Source of the DNA: Algibacter miyuki
Lineage (GTDB): Bacteria; Bacteroidota; Bacteroidia; Flavobacteriales; Flavobacteriaceae
Length of the DNA stretch: 64,000 nt
Direction: 5' to 3' (one strand)
Assembly (NCBI RefSeq): GCF_042427745.1
Contig: NZ_JBHMFA010000005.1
The position numbers were made by a program, and so were the translations under genes. The notes under the pieces are model-generated. The model saw only the letters and a program-made list of their open reading frames with translations. It ran no database searches and was not told the origin of the DNA. Positions 36,901 through 44,450 of the stretch are shown one piece after another; positions within the stretch are counted from its first letter, which is position 1, and every line of letters begins with the position of its first letter.

Positions 36901-37925
36901 AACTGTTCGAACGATATTATCAAGACAATAAAACATCCGACGGTGTGGGTATTGGACTGTCATTAGTTAAAGAATTGTGTATTCTGTCGCACGGGAACAT
37001 TGTGGCGCACACCATGAATACAGACGATATTCAGTTTACCGTAACCCTACCTATCGAGCGTTCCTTCTTCAATACTTCGGAAATAAAAGACACTAAACCC
37101 TTAACAAAACCGATAATAAAACCTGCGGAAATTATACTTCCTGAAAAAAAACAAACGACAACAAAGCCCATTCTTCTTATTATTGAAGATGAAGATGACA
37201 TACGACAATACATCAAATCGATTTTCGAAAAAGATTATATTATCAAAGAAGCCATTAACGGAGAAATAGGGATTAAAAAAGCCATTAAACTCATTCCCGA
37301 TATTATTATAAGTGATGTTATGATGCCTGTACTCGATGGCATTCAACTTTGTAACACCTTAAAAACAGATGCACGCACCAATCATATTCCTTTAATATTA
37401 CTTACTGCAAAAGGTGGCAATAAGAATGAAATAGAAGGTTTAGAAATGGGGGCAGATGATTATATTCTAAAACCTTTCAATAGTGAAAAACTAAAAATAA
37501 GAGTCCGAAAATTAATAGAACTGAGGCTTCAACTACAAAAAAAATACACCGAATCTCTAGAAATAAAACACCTTATTACCACCTCTACTGATGAACATTT
37601 TTTCAATTCGTTAAAAGAAACATTAGATAAACATTTAACCAAACCAGATTTTAACGCCCATCTTTTAAGCGAAAAAATGTTAATGAGTAGAATGCAATTG
37701 CATCGAAAAATGAAGGCATTAACCAATTTATCCACAACAGAATTTATTAGAATAGAACGCTTAAAACTATCAAAAGCCATTTTAGACAAGCATCCAAACG
37801 CTTATACCGTTGCAGAAATTGCCTATAATGTGGGATTCAATTCGCCGTCGTATTTTTCGAAATGTTTTAAAGACATGTACCATTGCACACCACTAGATTA
37901 CACTAAAAAGTTAAATATACTGTAA
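33975..37925 (+). CDS. Hybrid two-component system sensor/regulator (Reg_prop, Y_Y_Y, HisKA, REC, AraC HTH)
   Basis: 1316 residues, the full layout of Bacteroidota hybrid two-component systems. Residues 1-27 are a signal peptide; about 45-690 are two beta-propellers of Reg_prop repeats (IWLGSYGDGLY, IWFGSDGTGV, LWIGTGDDGVF); about 690-755 a Y_Y_Y domain; about 765-790 a membrane helix. The kinase has His820 in LSHEFRTPLT and a G-box DGVGIGLSLVKEL. The receiver carries Asp1114 in IISDVMMP. The C-terminal ~100 residues are an AraC-type HTH (AEIAYNVGFNSPSYFSKCFK). Such proteins sense a periplasmic glycan fragment and turn on a PUL. The PUL at 41-64 kb or its two upstream neighbours are the candidate targets. 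Confidence 0.96.
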   Translation: MTICSPQNKSIYLISIVFFCVILTHAQQVFNVEKDSISETKQFAFKTLTIHDGLSQNSVISIAQDSIGYLWLATQDGLNKYDGRNFTHYNKQFEDITRATFSKLGKIYIDKQNRLWIISHSGKLERYHPETDDFSSINMPSHVNSIFQDNALNFYIGRYNNGLLKINAETKDTISIFKNKHKFKTVYDYLEVDNTLLVATSGAVFQISEDNSFKIIKNDSLINFSTLDQDKNGIIWLGSYGDGLYFKKKNDNNFSRYNHPNLPKNINIEDILVDSKNRLWLATYGHGVFLIEDTLKNVTNFMANKNNPFAIHYNDILSIYEDASGIIWFGSDGTGVSYYDEHLIKFNILTNNQVPKSINVDMVRSITTDTKNNIWIGTSGKGLTRYNVISKKYKSYTVKNAALASDRVISLNFNADDLWIGHQGYGLNILESSGDIQFYPELATYTIWHIANAGINQMWLCTEAHGLLLFDKTIGILKIFNTENSNLKTNNIRTLAEDQNHLWIGTGDDGVFKLNKNTDKITKVKKLNSKIKSLYVSKNTLWIGTNGDGLKKYNITQNTVKTFTIKNGLPNDVVYSILPHLQEQLWLSTNNGLSKLSLNTQEEHFENFSIYDGLQGKEFNTGAAFKDTKGFLYFGGLEGINWFHPSKLTYNTTKPKTIITNFDVFLKAQPLKQNTTLKHDQNTVTFTFSSLHFSQPERNLYEYQLVNHDADWISSGNNNMAHYTNLPPNTYTFKVISCSYDGIWNKTPATFTFTINQPWYFSTVAKLCYVLLFLLISYGIYAYLKWRWHLKMQLQFEHQETNRLKKLNHFKTKLYTNLSHEFRTPLTLITGPIENQLNNPDLPEQAKKELKMVQRNSDRLLNLVNQLLDLSKLESGNLNLSVTNGNLNLLLKQLVYAFKFKAKEKNINYSYQLQPIEDAWFDADVIEKIVTNLLANAIKYTPEQGEIHFETNLQSGQLILTVINNGNTLTDYKIRKLFERYYQDNKTSDGVGIGLSLVKELCILSHGNIVAHTMNTDDIQFTVTLPIERSFFNTSEIKDTKPLTKPIIKPAEIILPEKKQTTTKPILLIIEDEDDIRQYIKSIFEKDYIIKEAINGEIGIKKAIKLIPDIIISDVMMPVLDGIQLCNTLKTDARTNHIPLILLTAKGGNKNEIEGLEMGADDYILKPFNSEKLKIRVRKLIELRLQLQKKYTESLEIKHLITTSTDEHFFNSLKETLDKHLTKPDFNAHLLSEKMLMSRMQLHRKMKALTNLSTTEFIRIERLKLSKAILDKHPNAYTVAEIAYNVGFNSPSYFSKCFKDMYHCTPLDYTKKLNIL

Positions 37926-38050
37926 ACAAATCTATTTCAGAATAAACTTTTTAAACCGTCACAAACTCAATTAAACACTACACTTGCCCCTTATTTTTCA
38001 TTATAAAAATAATTTATGAAACATAATAAACTGTTAAATATTTTTTTATT

Positions 38051-38072
38051 ACTAACCAATCGGTTAGTTTTG
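38051..38072. promoter_or_regulatory. TetR operator overlapping the tetR-gene -7 box
   Basis: Perfect dyad ACTAACC-AATC-GGTTAGT (38051-38068). The -7 box TAGTTTTG (38065-38072, fits TAnnTTTG) shares its last bases. The ATG follows 17 bases later. A bound TetR dimer would block its own promoter. Confidence 0.75.
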
Positions 38073-38089
38073 CAGAGTAATTAGAAACA

Positions 38090-38653
38090 ATGGCCAGAAA
38101 AAAACAATATATAGAATCGGAAGTCGTAGAGAAAGCGATGCACTTGTTCTGGCGTAATGGCTACGAAACCACTTCTATGCAAATGCTAGAAAAGGAAATG
38201 GGTATTAATAAATTTTCTATTTACTCTAGTTTTGGAAGTAAACACGGCTTGTTCCTTGAAAGTTTAAAAACATATAAACAGAAACTTAATACCATTTTTG
38301 AAACTTTAAAAAACGGTACTCGAGGGGTAGACGATATTAAAGCTTTTTTCCATGATTCTGTCGCTATTGGTTATATAGATGAAAACCAAAAAGGCTGTTT
38401 GTTAACCAGTACTTATAACGAGTTTTCAGATAATAAAGATGATATTATAAATGACCAAATGGTCGAATTTATGGATAATATTAAAGCCATTTTTATCGAA
38501 AAATTAAAAATAAATAGTTTAAAAGATGATGCCACCATCCTTAAACATGCTAATTATTTATTATTAGCCAAACATGGATTGGCAGCAGCAGCACGAGTAA
38601 ATACTAAATCTGAAATTGAAGATTATATAGATATGACATTTAAAAATCTATAA
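38090..38653 (+). CDS. TetR-family transcriptional regulator
   Basis: 187 residues. Residues about 7-55 form the TetR helix-turn-helix (VEKAMHLFWRNGYETTSMQMLEKEMGINKFSIYSSFGSKHGLFLESL). The C-terminal ligand-binding helices include IDENQKGCLLTSTYNEFSDN, similar to AcrR/YxaF-like regulators that contain a reactive Cys at this place; a redox-sensing role is possible because the next genes are thiol-based, but this is inference. Matching dyads lie upstream (38051) and downstream (38671), so it likely represses itself and the AhpD-like gene. Confidence 0.92.
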   Translation: MARKKQYIESEVVEKAMHLFWRNGYETTSMQMLEKEMGINKFSIYSSFGSKHGLFLESLKTYKQKLNTIFETLKNGTRGVDDIKAFFHDSVAIGYIDENQKGCLLTSTYNEFSDNKDDIINDQMVEFMDNIKAIFIEKLKINSLKDDATILKHANYLLLAKHGLAAAARVNTKSEIEDYIDMTFKNL

Positions 38654-38670
38654 CTCTTTTTTTACCAAAT

Positions 38671-38690
38671 AACTAACCGATTGTTTAGTT
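38671..38690. promoter_or_regulatory. Second TetR operator, before the AhpD-like gene
   Basis: AACTAACC-GATT-GTTTAGTT is the same dyad as 38051-38068 with one mismatched pair. It lies 36 bases before the start of the AhpD-like gene and 17 after the tetR stop. Confidence 0.7.
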
Positions 38691-38726
38691 ATTTTTAATA
38701 ATATTAAATATTTAAAAAATAAAATT

Positions 38727-39275
38727 ATGACAACTTTAAAAATTCACAACACAGAAACAGCACCAGCAGAAAGTAAACCACTTTTAGAAAAATCTCAAAA
38801 GGCTTATGGTATGATTCCTGGTTTACACGGTGTATTAGCTGGAGCTCCAGGAATTCTAGATGCTTACCAAACATTACACGAATTATTTGTTAACTCTTCT
38901 TTTAATGAGAACGAATTAACTGTAGTGTGGCAAACCATAAACGTAGAGCACGCCTGTCATTACTGTGTTCCTGCGCATACAGGCATTGCAAAAATGATGA
39001 AAGTAGACGACGCTATCACAGAAGCATTACGAAACGAAACTCCGCTTGAAGATTCTAAACTAGAAGCTTTACGTACCATGACGTTAACTATTGTTCGCAA
39101 CCGTGGCCATGTTACTTCAGAAGATTTAAATGCTTTTTACGCTGCTGGATATGAAGAAAGACAAGTACTAGAAATTATTTTAGGCCTATCGCAAAAAGTA
39201 ATTAGTAATTACACTAACCACATTGCAAATACACCTGTAGATGAACCTTTTCAAGCTTTTGCTTGGAAGAAATAG
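38727..39275 (+). CDS. AhpD-like / carboxymuconolactone decarboxylase-family protein
   Basis: 182 residues. The all-helical AhpD fold carries the active-site motif EHACHYCVPAHTGIA with Cys77, Cys80 and His84, the CxxC-x3-H pattern of peroxidase-type members. It should reduce peroxides or act as a disulfide relay in the cytoplasm. The preceding TetR gene and operator make it the main regulated target. A strong terminator at 39311 ends the unit. Confidence 0.85.
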   Translation: MTTLKIHNTETAPAESKPLLEKSQKAYGMIPGLHGVLAGAPGILDAYQTLHELFVNSSFNENELTVVWQTINVEHACHYCVPAHTGIAKMMKVDDAITEALRNETPLEDSKLEALRTMTLTIVRNRGHVTSEDLNAFYAAGYEERQVLEIILGLSQKVISNYTNHIANTPVDEPFQAFAWKK

Positions 39276-39310
39276 ATATATAGTTCCCTAAGACTATATT
39301 ATTAGTAGCT

Positions 39311-39343
39311 AAAACCTTCCACCTATTTGTGGGAGGTTTTTTT
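39311..39343 (+). terminator. Terminator after the AhpD-like gene
   Basis: Stem CCTTCCAC/GTGGGAGG with one G-U pair and a 6-base loop (CTATTT), followed by seven T residues, 35 bases after the stop. Confidence 0.85.
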
Positions 39344-39566
39344 AATATATTTCATTATGAATTTACATCTTGATATTCATAATTTTGAAAAGTCTAACCA
39401 AGAATACGCTTTTACAATATCAGATGATTTTAAAGTACTTTTTTGTATGATATGCTTCAATTTTCCGACTATTGTAATGTAGATGAAACGCTTTTCCTTT
39501 GAAAACTATCCATCCGCTTTAAAACATAAAAACCATAGGTAATAATAAACCTAAAACGAATAAAAA

Positions 39567-40214
39567 ATGAAAGACAAATTAAAAATAGATATCGTTTCCG
39601 ATGTTGTGTGCCCATGGTGTACCATTGGATACAAACGATTAGAAAAAGCCATTTTAGAACTTGGTGTTGAAGATCAAATTGAAATTGAATGGCAACCTTT
39701 TGAATTGAATCCGCAAATGCCAATCGAAGGACAAAACGTGCAGGAGCATATTGCTGAAAAATATGGTTCTACGTTAGAACAGCAAAAAGCATCTCAAGAA
39801 AACATGGCCGAAGCCGGTGAAGAACTTGGTTTTACCTTTGATTATTTTGACGATATGCGCATGGTAAACACGCTTGAAGCTCATGTATTATTAGAATATG
39901 CCAAGGCATTCAACAAGCAAACGGAATTAAAAATGCGCTTAACGGCAAGCTTTTTTAGTGAACGTAAAGATGTATCAGACCGTGCTGTTTTAAAACAAGC
40001 TTTATTAGATGTAGGCTTGAATGCCGACGAGGCTTTAGCTAAGTTAGATGACGATGATGCACGTTATGAAGTAAAATCTAAAGAAGCCTATTGGCAACAA
40101 TTAGGTGTGAGTTCGGTACCCACTATTATTTTCAACAGAAAAGATGCCGTTACAGGCGCACAACCTGTTGATGTGTTTAAACAAGTACTTACAGAGTTGT
40201 TAGCAGCTAAATAA
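39567..40214 (+). CDS. DsbA-family (FrnE-like) oxidoreductase
   Basis: 215 residues without a signal peptide. The thioredoxin-like fold carries Cys15-Pro-Trp-Cys18 in SDVVCPWCTIG, an inserted helical domain (about 60-160), and the cis-Pro segment SSVPTIIFNRK near 183. This is the FrnE/2-hydroxychromene isomerase-related subgroup, cytoplasmic disulfide oxidoreductases tied to oxidative stress. It lies after the terminator at 39311, in the same direction as the AhpD-like gene; no TetR dyad is visible before it. Confidence 0.88.
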   Translation: MKDKLKIDIVSDVVCPWCTIGYKRLEKAILELGVEDQIEIEWQPFELNPQMPIEGQNVQEHIAEKYGSTLEQQKASQENMAEAGEELGFTFDYFDDMRMVNTLEAHVLLEYAKAFNKQTELKMRLTASFFSERKDVSDRAVLKQALLDVGLNADEALAKLDDDDARYEVKSKEAYWQQLGVSSVPTIIFNRKDAVTGAQPVDVFKQVLTELLAAK

Positions 40215-40282
40215 ATTTACTTGTTGTTAAAAATTTCATTAAAATGACAGCAAAATAATACGGTCGACAACGTAACATTTTT

Positions 40283-40290
40283 TACTTTTG
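40283..40290 (+). promoter_or_regulatory. -7 box TACTTTTG of the SDR gene
   Basis: TACTTTTG fits TAnnTTTG, 55 bases before the SDR ATG. No -33 TTTG is seen. Confidence 0.4.
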
Positions 40291-40345
40291 ACTATTCAAA
40301 GTTTCAAATTAAAATATTCAAACAGTAACTCAAAAAATAAAATTC

Positions 40346-41065
40346 ATGGGAAATTTAAATAATAAAAAAGCCATAATTACAGGTGGTGGACGCGGATTAG
40401 GAAAAGCCACAGCCATTGCTTTTGCGAAAGACGGTATTGATGTTGGGATAACCGGCAGAAATGAAGATGTTTTAAAAACAACCGTATCAGAATTAAAAGC
40501 ATTGGGAGTTAACGCCACTTACGCTGTTTTTGATGTTGGTAATTACGAGGCCGTACAAAAAGGTATCAAAACTTTAGTTGACACCTTAGGTACTGTAGAT
40601 ATTTTGGTAAATAACGCTGGAATCGCTGCTTTTGGAACCCTAAACGATATGGAAGTAAACCAATGGAGCCAAATTATACAAACCAATGTTATGGGTATGT
40701 ATTATGTTACCAAAGAGGTTTTACCATACTTAATCGAGAAGAATGAAGGCGATATTATCAATGTATCATCTACTGCTGGATTAAGTGGAAATGCTACAAC
40801 ATCGGCTTATTCTGCATCAAAATTTGCCGTTATTGGTATGTCGGAATCGTTAATGAAAGAAGTTCGTAAAAACAATATTCGAGTATGTACGCTTACGCCA
40901 AGTACTATTGCTTCAGACATGTCTATAGATTTAGGAATTGCTAATAAAGATTCTGAGGATAGTGTTTTACAACCTGAAGATTTTGCAGAATTAATTGTTG
41001 CTGGTTTAAAACTACCAAGACGTGCCATGCTTAAAGGCGCTTCGTTATGGTCTACGAACCCATAA
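40346..41065 (+). CDS. Short-chain dehydrogenase/reductase (FabG-like)
   Basis: 239 residues. Rossmann motif TGGGRGLG at 12-19, NNAG at 89-92, catalytic Ser141/142, Tyr155 and Lys159 (YSASK). These define a classical SDR; the sequence is close to 3-oxoacyl-ACP reductases, which are about this size. The main fatty-acid fabG would normally sit among fab genes, which are absent here, so the substrate is open. It is flanked by its own -7 box and a strong terminator. Confidence 0.85.
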   Translation: MGNLNNKKAIITGGGRGLGKATAIAFAKDGIDVGITGRNEDVLKTTVSELKALGVNATYAVFDVGNYEAVQKGIKTLVDTLGTVDILVNNAGIAAFGTLNDMEVNQWSQIIQTNVMGMYYVTKEVLPYLIEKNEGDIINVSSTAGLSGNATTSAYSASKFAVIGMSESLMKEVRKNNIRVCTLTPSTIASDMSIDLGIANKDSEDSVLQPEDFAELIVAGLKLPRRAMLKGASLWSTNP

Positions 41066-41106
41066 TACATGGTATTAAATTTCAATAGTATTGAAAATAT
41101 AACACT

Positions 41107-41138
41107 AAAAAAGCCTTCTAAATTTAGAAGGCTTTTTC
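41107..41138. terminator. Bidirectional terminator between SDR gene and PUL
   Basis: A perfect stem AAAAAGCCTTCTA/TAGAAGGCTTTTT with a short AATT loop, with A- and T-runs on the two sides. It serves the SDR gene (stop 41065) on the plus strand and the last PUL sulfatase (stop 41200) on the minus strand. Confidence 0.9.
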
Positions 41139-41199
41139 TTTTATAATAACGCAATAATTTCTAACTATTCTGAAAAAGCACGTTTGTTTAAATTTTTAA

Positions 41200-42591
41200 T
41201 TATAGATTCAACTCAGGCATTTCCGCCGAAACATCACTTTGCCATTGCTTCAACTTTTGGGATAACTCTAGTCCTTTTTCAGGAAAACGTTGCATTAAAT
41301 TAGTTTCTTCACCGAGGTCGTTTTCTAAGTTATATAAAAACTCTTTTTCTGACTCAAATTCGACAATATATTTCCATTTTCCATATCGGATGGCCGCGCC
41401 CATAGAAAGGCCTTCTTTACGATGATGTGGAAAATGCCAATACAATGGTCGGTCGGCAACTTCTGTTTTACCTAGTGCTAATGGCAGAAAACTCATACCT
41501 TCTAAACCTTTATAATTCTCAGGAGAAAGTTTAGCTAATTCTAACATGGTTGGAAAAAAATCGACACTCGTAACCGGTTTATTACAAGTTGATCCAGCCG
41601 GTACTTTATTAGCCCAATTCACAATTAATGGTACACGAATACCGCCTTCATTTAAAGTTCCTTTTATACCTTTTAAAGGTGCATTTCCCCATAAACCGCC
41701 ATTATCAGAATAAAACATAACGATTGTGTTTTCTAATAAATTTAGGCTTTCTAATGTAGCCATTACTTTGCCTACGTTTTCGTCTAATTTTTCAATCATG
41801 GCAAAATATTTATTGCCTTCATATTTCTTTATATTTTCAGCTGGAGCTCCTAAAGGCGTGTGCACCGTATAGGTTGCCAAATTCAAAAAAAATGGTTTTT
41901 CCTTATTATTTTCAATAAAACGTACGGCTTCATCCCCTAACCTATCGGTTAAATATTCTCCTTTGGGTCCATCAGTCATGGTTCCGTTTTTATAAGGTGA
42001 AAAATAACTAGCCGGTTGCCCGTAAGCGCAACCTCCAATATTAACATCAAAACCAAAGTGATTTGGGTTGAATTTTTCGTCTACAATACCGTCTTCAGTA
42101 TAAATAGAGCCATCGCCTCCTAAGTGCCATTTTCCAATATATCCGGTGCTATAACCTTGTGTTTTTAATACCTCAGCAATAGTTAATTCGTCTTCTGGCA
42201 AATGATTTAAAAAATGAGCTTCTTTTAACTTTTTCCCCTTGCTTAATTTTTTTAAATACTTCTCCATACCCATACCTGGAATATGGCACGTTAATTTTAA
42301 AGCAGCGGGAGATTTCCCTGTAACTAAACTCGCACGTGTTGGAGAACATACAGGTGACGCCGCGTAAGCATCGGTAAATATCATACCCGTTTTAGCCAAT
42401 TTATCAATATTGGGTGTTTGGATCTCAGGTTTATGTTGCATGTATCCGATATCGGAATATCCTAAATCATCAACCACAATAAAAACGATGTTTGGTTTAG
42501 TACTAACCTGGTCAACGGTTTTATTCGATTTACAACCCAGTAACGTGATTAGAACCAAAAATAAAGCACTATTTTTTTTAAGATATTTCAT
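41200..42591 (-). CDS. Family S1 sulfatase, lipoprotein (CSPTR)
   Basis: 463 residues. A lipoprotein signal ends LLGC (Cys20). The formylglycine site is Cys82 in CSPTR. Metal ligands are seen in VVDDLGYSD near 40 and YSDNGGLWGN near 300, with GKWHLGG near 152. It should hydrolyse a sulfate ester of a glycan after its Cys is converted to formylglycine. It is the last gene of the PUL on this strand, three bases after the esterase-GH117 gene, and ends in front of the terminator at 41107. The S1 subfamily and position of the sulfate removed cannot be read here. Confidence 0.93.
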   Translation of the reverse strand: MKYLKKNSALFLVLITLLGCKSNKTVDQVSTKPNIVFIVVDDLGYSDIGYMQHKPEIQTPNIDKLAKTGMIFTDAYAASPVCSPTRASLVTGKSPAALKLTCHIPGMGMEKYLKKLSKGKKLKEAHFLNHLPEDELTIAEVLKTQGYSTGYIGKWHLGGDGSIYTEDGIVDEKFNPNHFGFDVNIGGCAYGQPASYFSPYKNGTMTDGPKGEYLTDRLGDEAVRFIENNKEKPFFLNLATYTVHTPLGAPAENIKKYEGNKYFAMIEKLDENVGKVMATLESLNLLENTIVMFYSDNGGLWGNAPLKGIKGTLNEGGIRVPLIVNWANKVPAGSTCNKPVTSVDFFPTMLELAKLSPENYKGLEGMSFLPLALGKTEVADRPLYWHFPHHRKEGLSMGAAIRYGKWKYIVEFESEKEFLYNLENDLGEETNLMQRFPEKGLELSQKLKQWQSDVSAEMPELNL

Positions 42592-42594
42592 TGA

Positions 42595-44388
42595 TTATTG
42601 CTCTTTTTTTATTTCGAAACGGATTAAATAAGTTTCTTTTTTCTTTTGAATCATGGCAATTCCCCAAGTTGGAACATTAGCACTATCGTGATTCCCTGTC
42701 AAACTAGATCGATACAAGCCTGGTGCTTTAGGTATATTAGTTAAATCATCGTAAAGCGGATAAAAATTAACACCATCAGGTGCATAATTTACCGTTTGGT
42801 TTATAGATGCCAATGATGATACGCCTTCATTTTCATTCCAAATTAAAACTTCATGACTTTTATCTAAAATAGGTTTAATATGTTTCTCAAAAGGGCCTTC
42901 TGGTGTCTCTGAAAAAGCCACACCCATTTGTGTGTGATGTGCTCCTTTTGTGCCATGAATAAGAGATCTCCCTTTATAATACAAGGCTATTTTATTATCA
43001 CGTACTAACATACTCGCATCATCGATGCGGTAACTGTCAAAATCTTTTGCAACGTTAGAAATCGTCAATACCGGATTATTCTCTACACGTTCAAAAGGGC
43101 CGTCCGGACTATCGGAAACGGCTAAACCAAGCGCAGTAATATCAGTTTTCGCATTATTTTCAAACTCGTTATTTTTGTTGTTCGGGGTTGGTTTTACACC
43201 GGTATAATACAAATAATATTGCCCATTAAATTCTAAAATATTTGGTGTAAATACCGAGTGGCTATCAAAAGTTCCTTTTTCACCAAGACCAAGTGCCAAG
43301 CCTTGCTCCTGCCATGTGTAACCTTCATCTTTTGATGTGGCATACCAAATAGTTCCCCAATACCCAGAAGTAGTTGGCTTATCCATACGCGTGTACCACA
43401 TATAATACGTATCGTTCACTTTTATAATATCGCTATTATCGCGACGATTATATTTTGAACCTTTTCCAACACCAGCTATTTCAGAATATTCGAAAGTTAG
43501 CCCTTCCGTACTTGCAATGGTTGCTTTTCCGGTAAGGTATCCTAAATCTTGTAAAAAGAGATCGGTATGATACATGGTTAAATTATAATATTTATCATCG
43601 CTGCTATTTCTAAAAAAAGAACCGTTAAAAAAACCATGTCCTACGTTTTCAACCGCAATAAGTTCACTTTTATTTCCGGCTTCATGCATTAAACGATTAA
43701 AACGATCGGCATTTTCAAAAGGCACCGTTGTATCTTTTTTTCCATGGAAAAATAACATTGGTGGTAAATCACTTTTTACATTATGACAAGGTGAAATTTC
43801 TGTCTCACGCCCTTTCACTTTTTTTGCACCATACCCTTTTTCTGAGGTATCGATAACTGGGTTATAACCTATCACGGCATTAGGAACGGAACTAATCGTA
43901 AGGTTTTCCGAAGCATTTTCAAACCCATCGATTACGGCGGTACAGGTTGCTACATGTCCGCCTGCCGAACCACCACCTGCAACAATTTTATTGGGATCAA
44001 TATGAAGTTCTTTTGCATGCTCGCGCACCCAACGTATGGCCGATTTACCATCTTCAACACATTCAAAAGGTGTGGTACCATAGGTGTTTTTTGTTCTATA
44101 TTCTGCTGAAATAGCCAACATACCCCGAGACGCCAAATATTCACTTTGTTGATAAAATTGTTTTGGATTTCCAGAAGTCCAACCTCCTCCAAAAAAGAAA
44201 ACTACAGCTGCAGTTGGTGCTGTTTCTATAGTTGTTTTTGGTTCGAAAACATGTAAATAAAGGCTATCACCATCAATCACTTTGTACAATACTTTTTTAC
44301 TTGGTTCTATATTTTGAGCTCCCATTTGCAGAGCAATTAACATAAGCATCGCTAAGAATATTGTTGTTTTGTTTTTACTCATTTTCAT
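42595..44388 (-). CDS. Fusion of alpha/beta-hydrolase esterase and GH117-type propeller glycosidase
   Basis: 597 residues: a signal peptide (ending MGAQ, residue 25), an esterase domain (about 30-285), and a five-bladed propeller glycosidase (about 295-597). The esterase has FFFGGGW near 64-70, nucleophile Ser141 in GGGSAGG, and likely Asp219 (GKKDTTVPF) and His251 (VGHGFF). The propeller has the GH117 pattern: NRRDNSDIIKVNDTYYMWYT with Asp317, IWYATSKDEGYTWQEQG, SVFTPNILEFNGQYYLYY, IDDASMLVRDNKIALYYKGR, and SHEVLIW with His512. GH117 enzymes release terminal 3,6-anhydro-L-galactose from neoagarobiose-like ends; GH43 is the alternative family. The fusion implies deacylation and exo-cleavage of the same end. 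Confidence 0.82.
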   Translation of the reverse strand: MKMSKNKTTIFLAMLMLIALQMGAQNIEPSKKVLYKVIDGDSLYLHVFEPKTTIETAPTAAVVFFFGGGWTSGNPKQFYQQSEYLASRGMLAISAEYRTKNTYGTTPFECVEDGKSAIRWVREHAKELHIDPNKIVAGGGSAGGHVATCTAVIDGFENASENLTISSVPNAVIGYNPVIDTSEKGYGAKKVKGRETEISPCHNVKSDLPPMLFFHGKKDTTVPFENADRFNRLMHEAGNKSELIAVENVGHGFFNGSFFRNSSDDKYYNLTMYHTDLFLQDLGYLTGKATIASTEGLTFEYSEIAGVGKGSKYNRRDNSDIIKVNDTYYMWYTRMDKPTTSGYWGTIWYATSKDEGYTWQEQGLALGLGEKGTFDSHSVFTPNILEFNGQYYLYYTGVKPTPNNKNNEFENNAKTDITALGLAVSDSPDGPFERVENNPVLTISNVAKDFDSYRIDDASMLVRDNKIALYYKGRSLIHGTKGAHHTQMGVAFSETPEGPFEKHIKPILDKSHEVLIWNENEGVSSLASINQTVNYAPDGVNFYPLYDDLTNIPKAPGLYRSSLTGNHDSANVPTWGIAMIQKKKETYLIRFEIKKEQ

Positions 44389-44450
44389 TTATTATCGTTA
44401 AAATTTAATTTATAAAGTCATCTGTAAAGTTTATCACATCTATAAAGATT

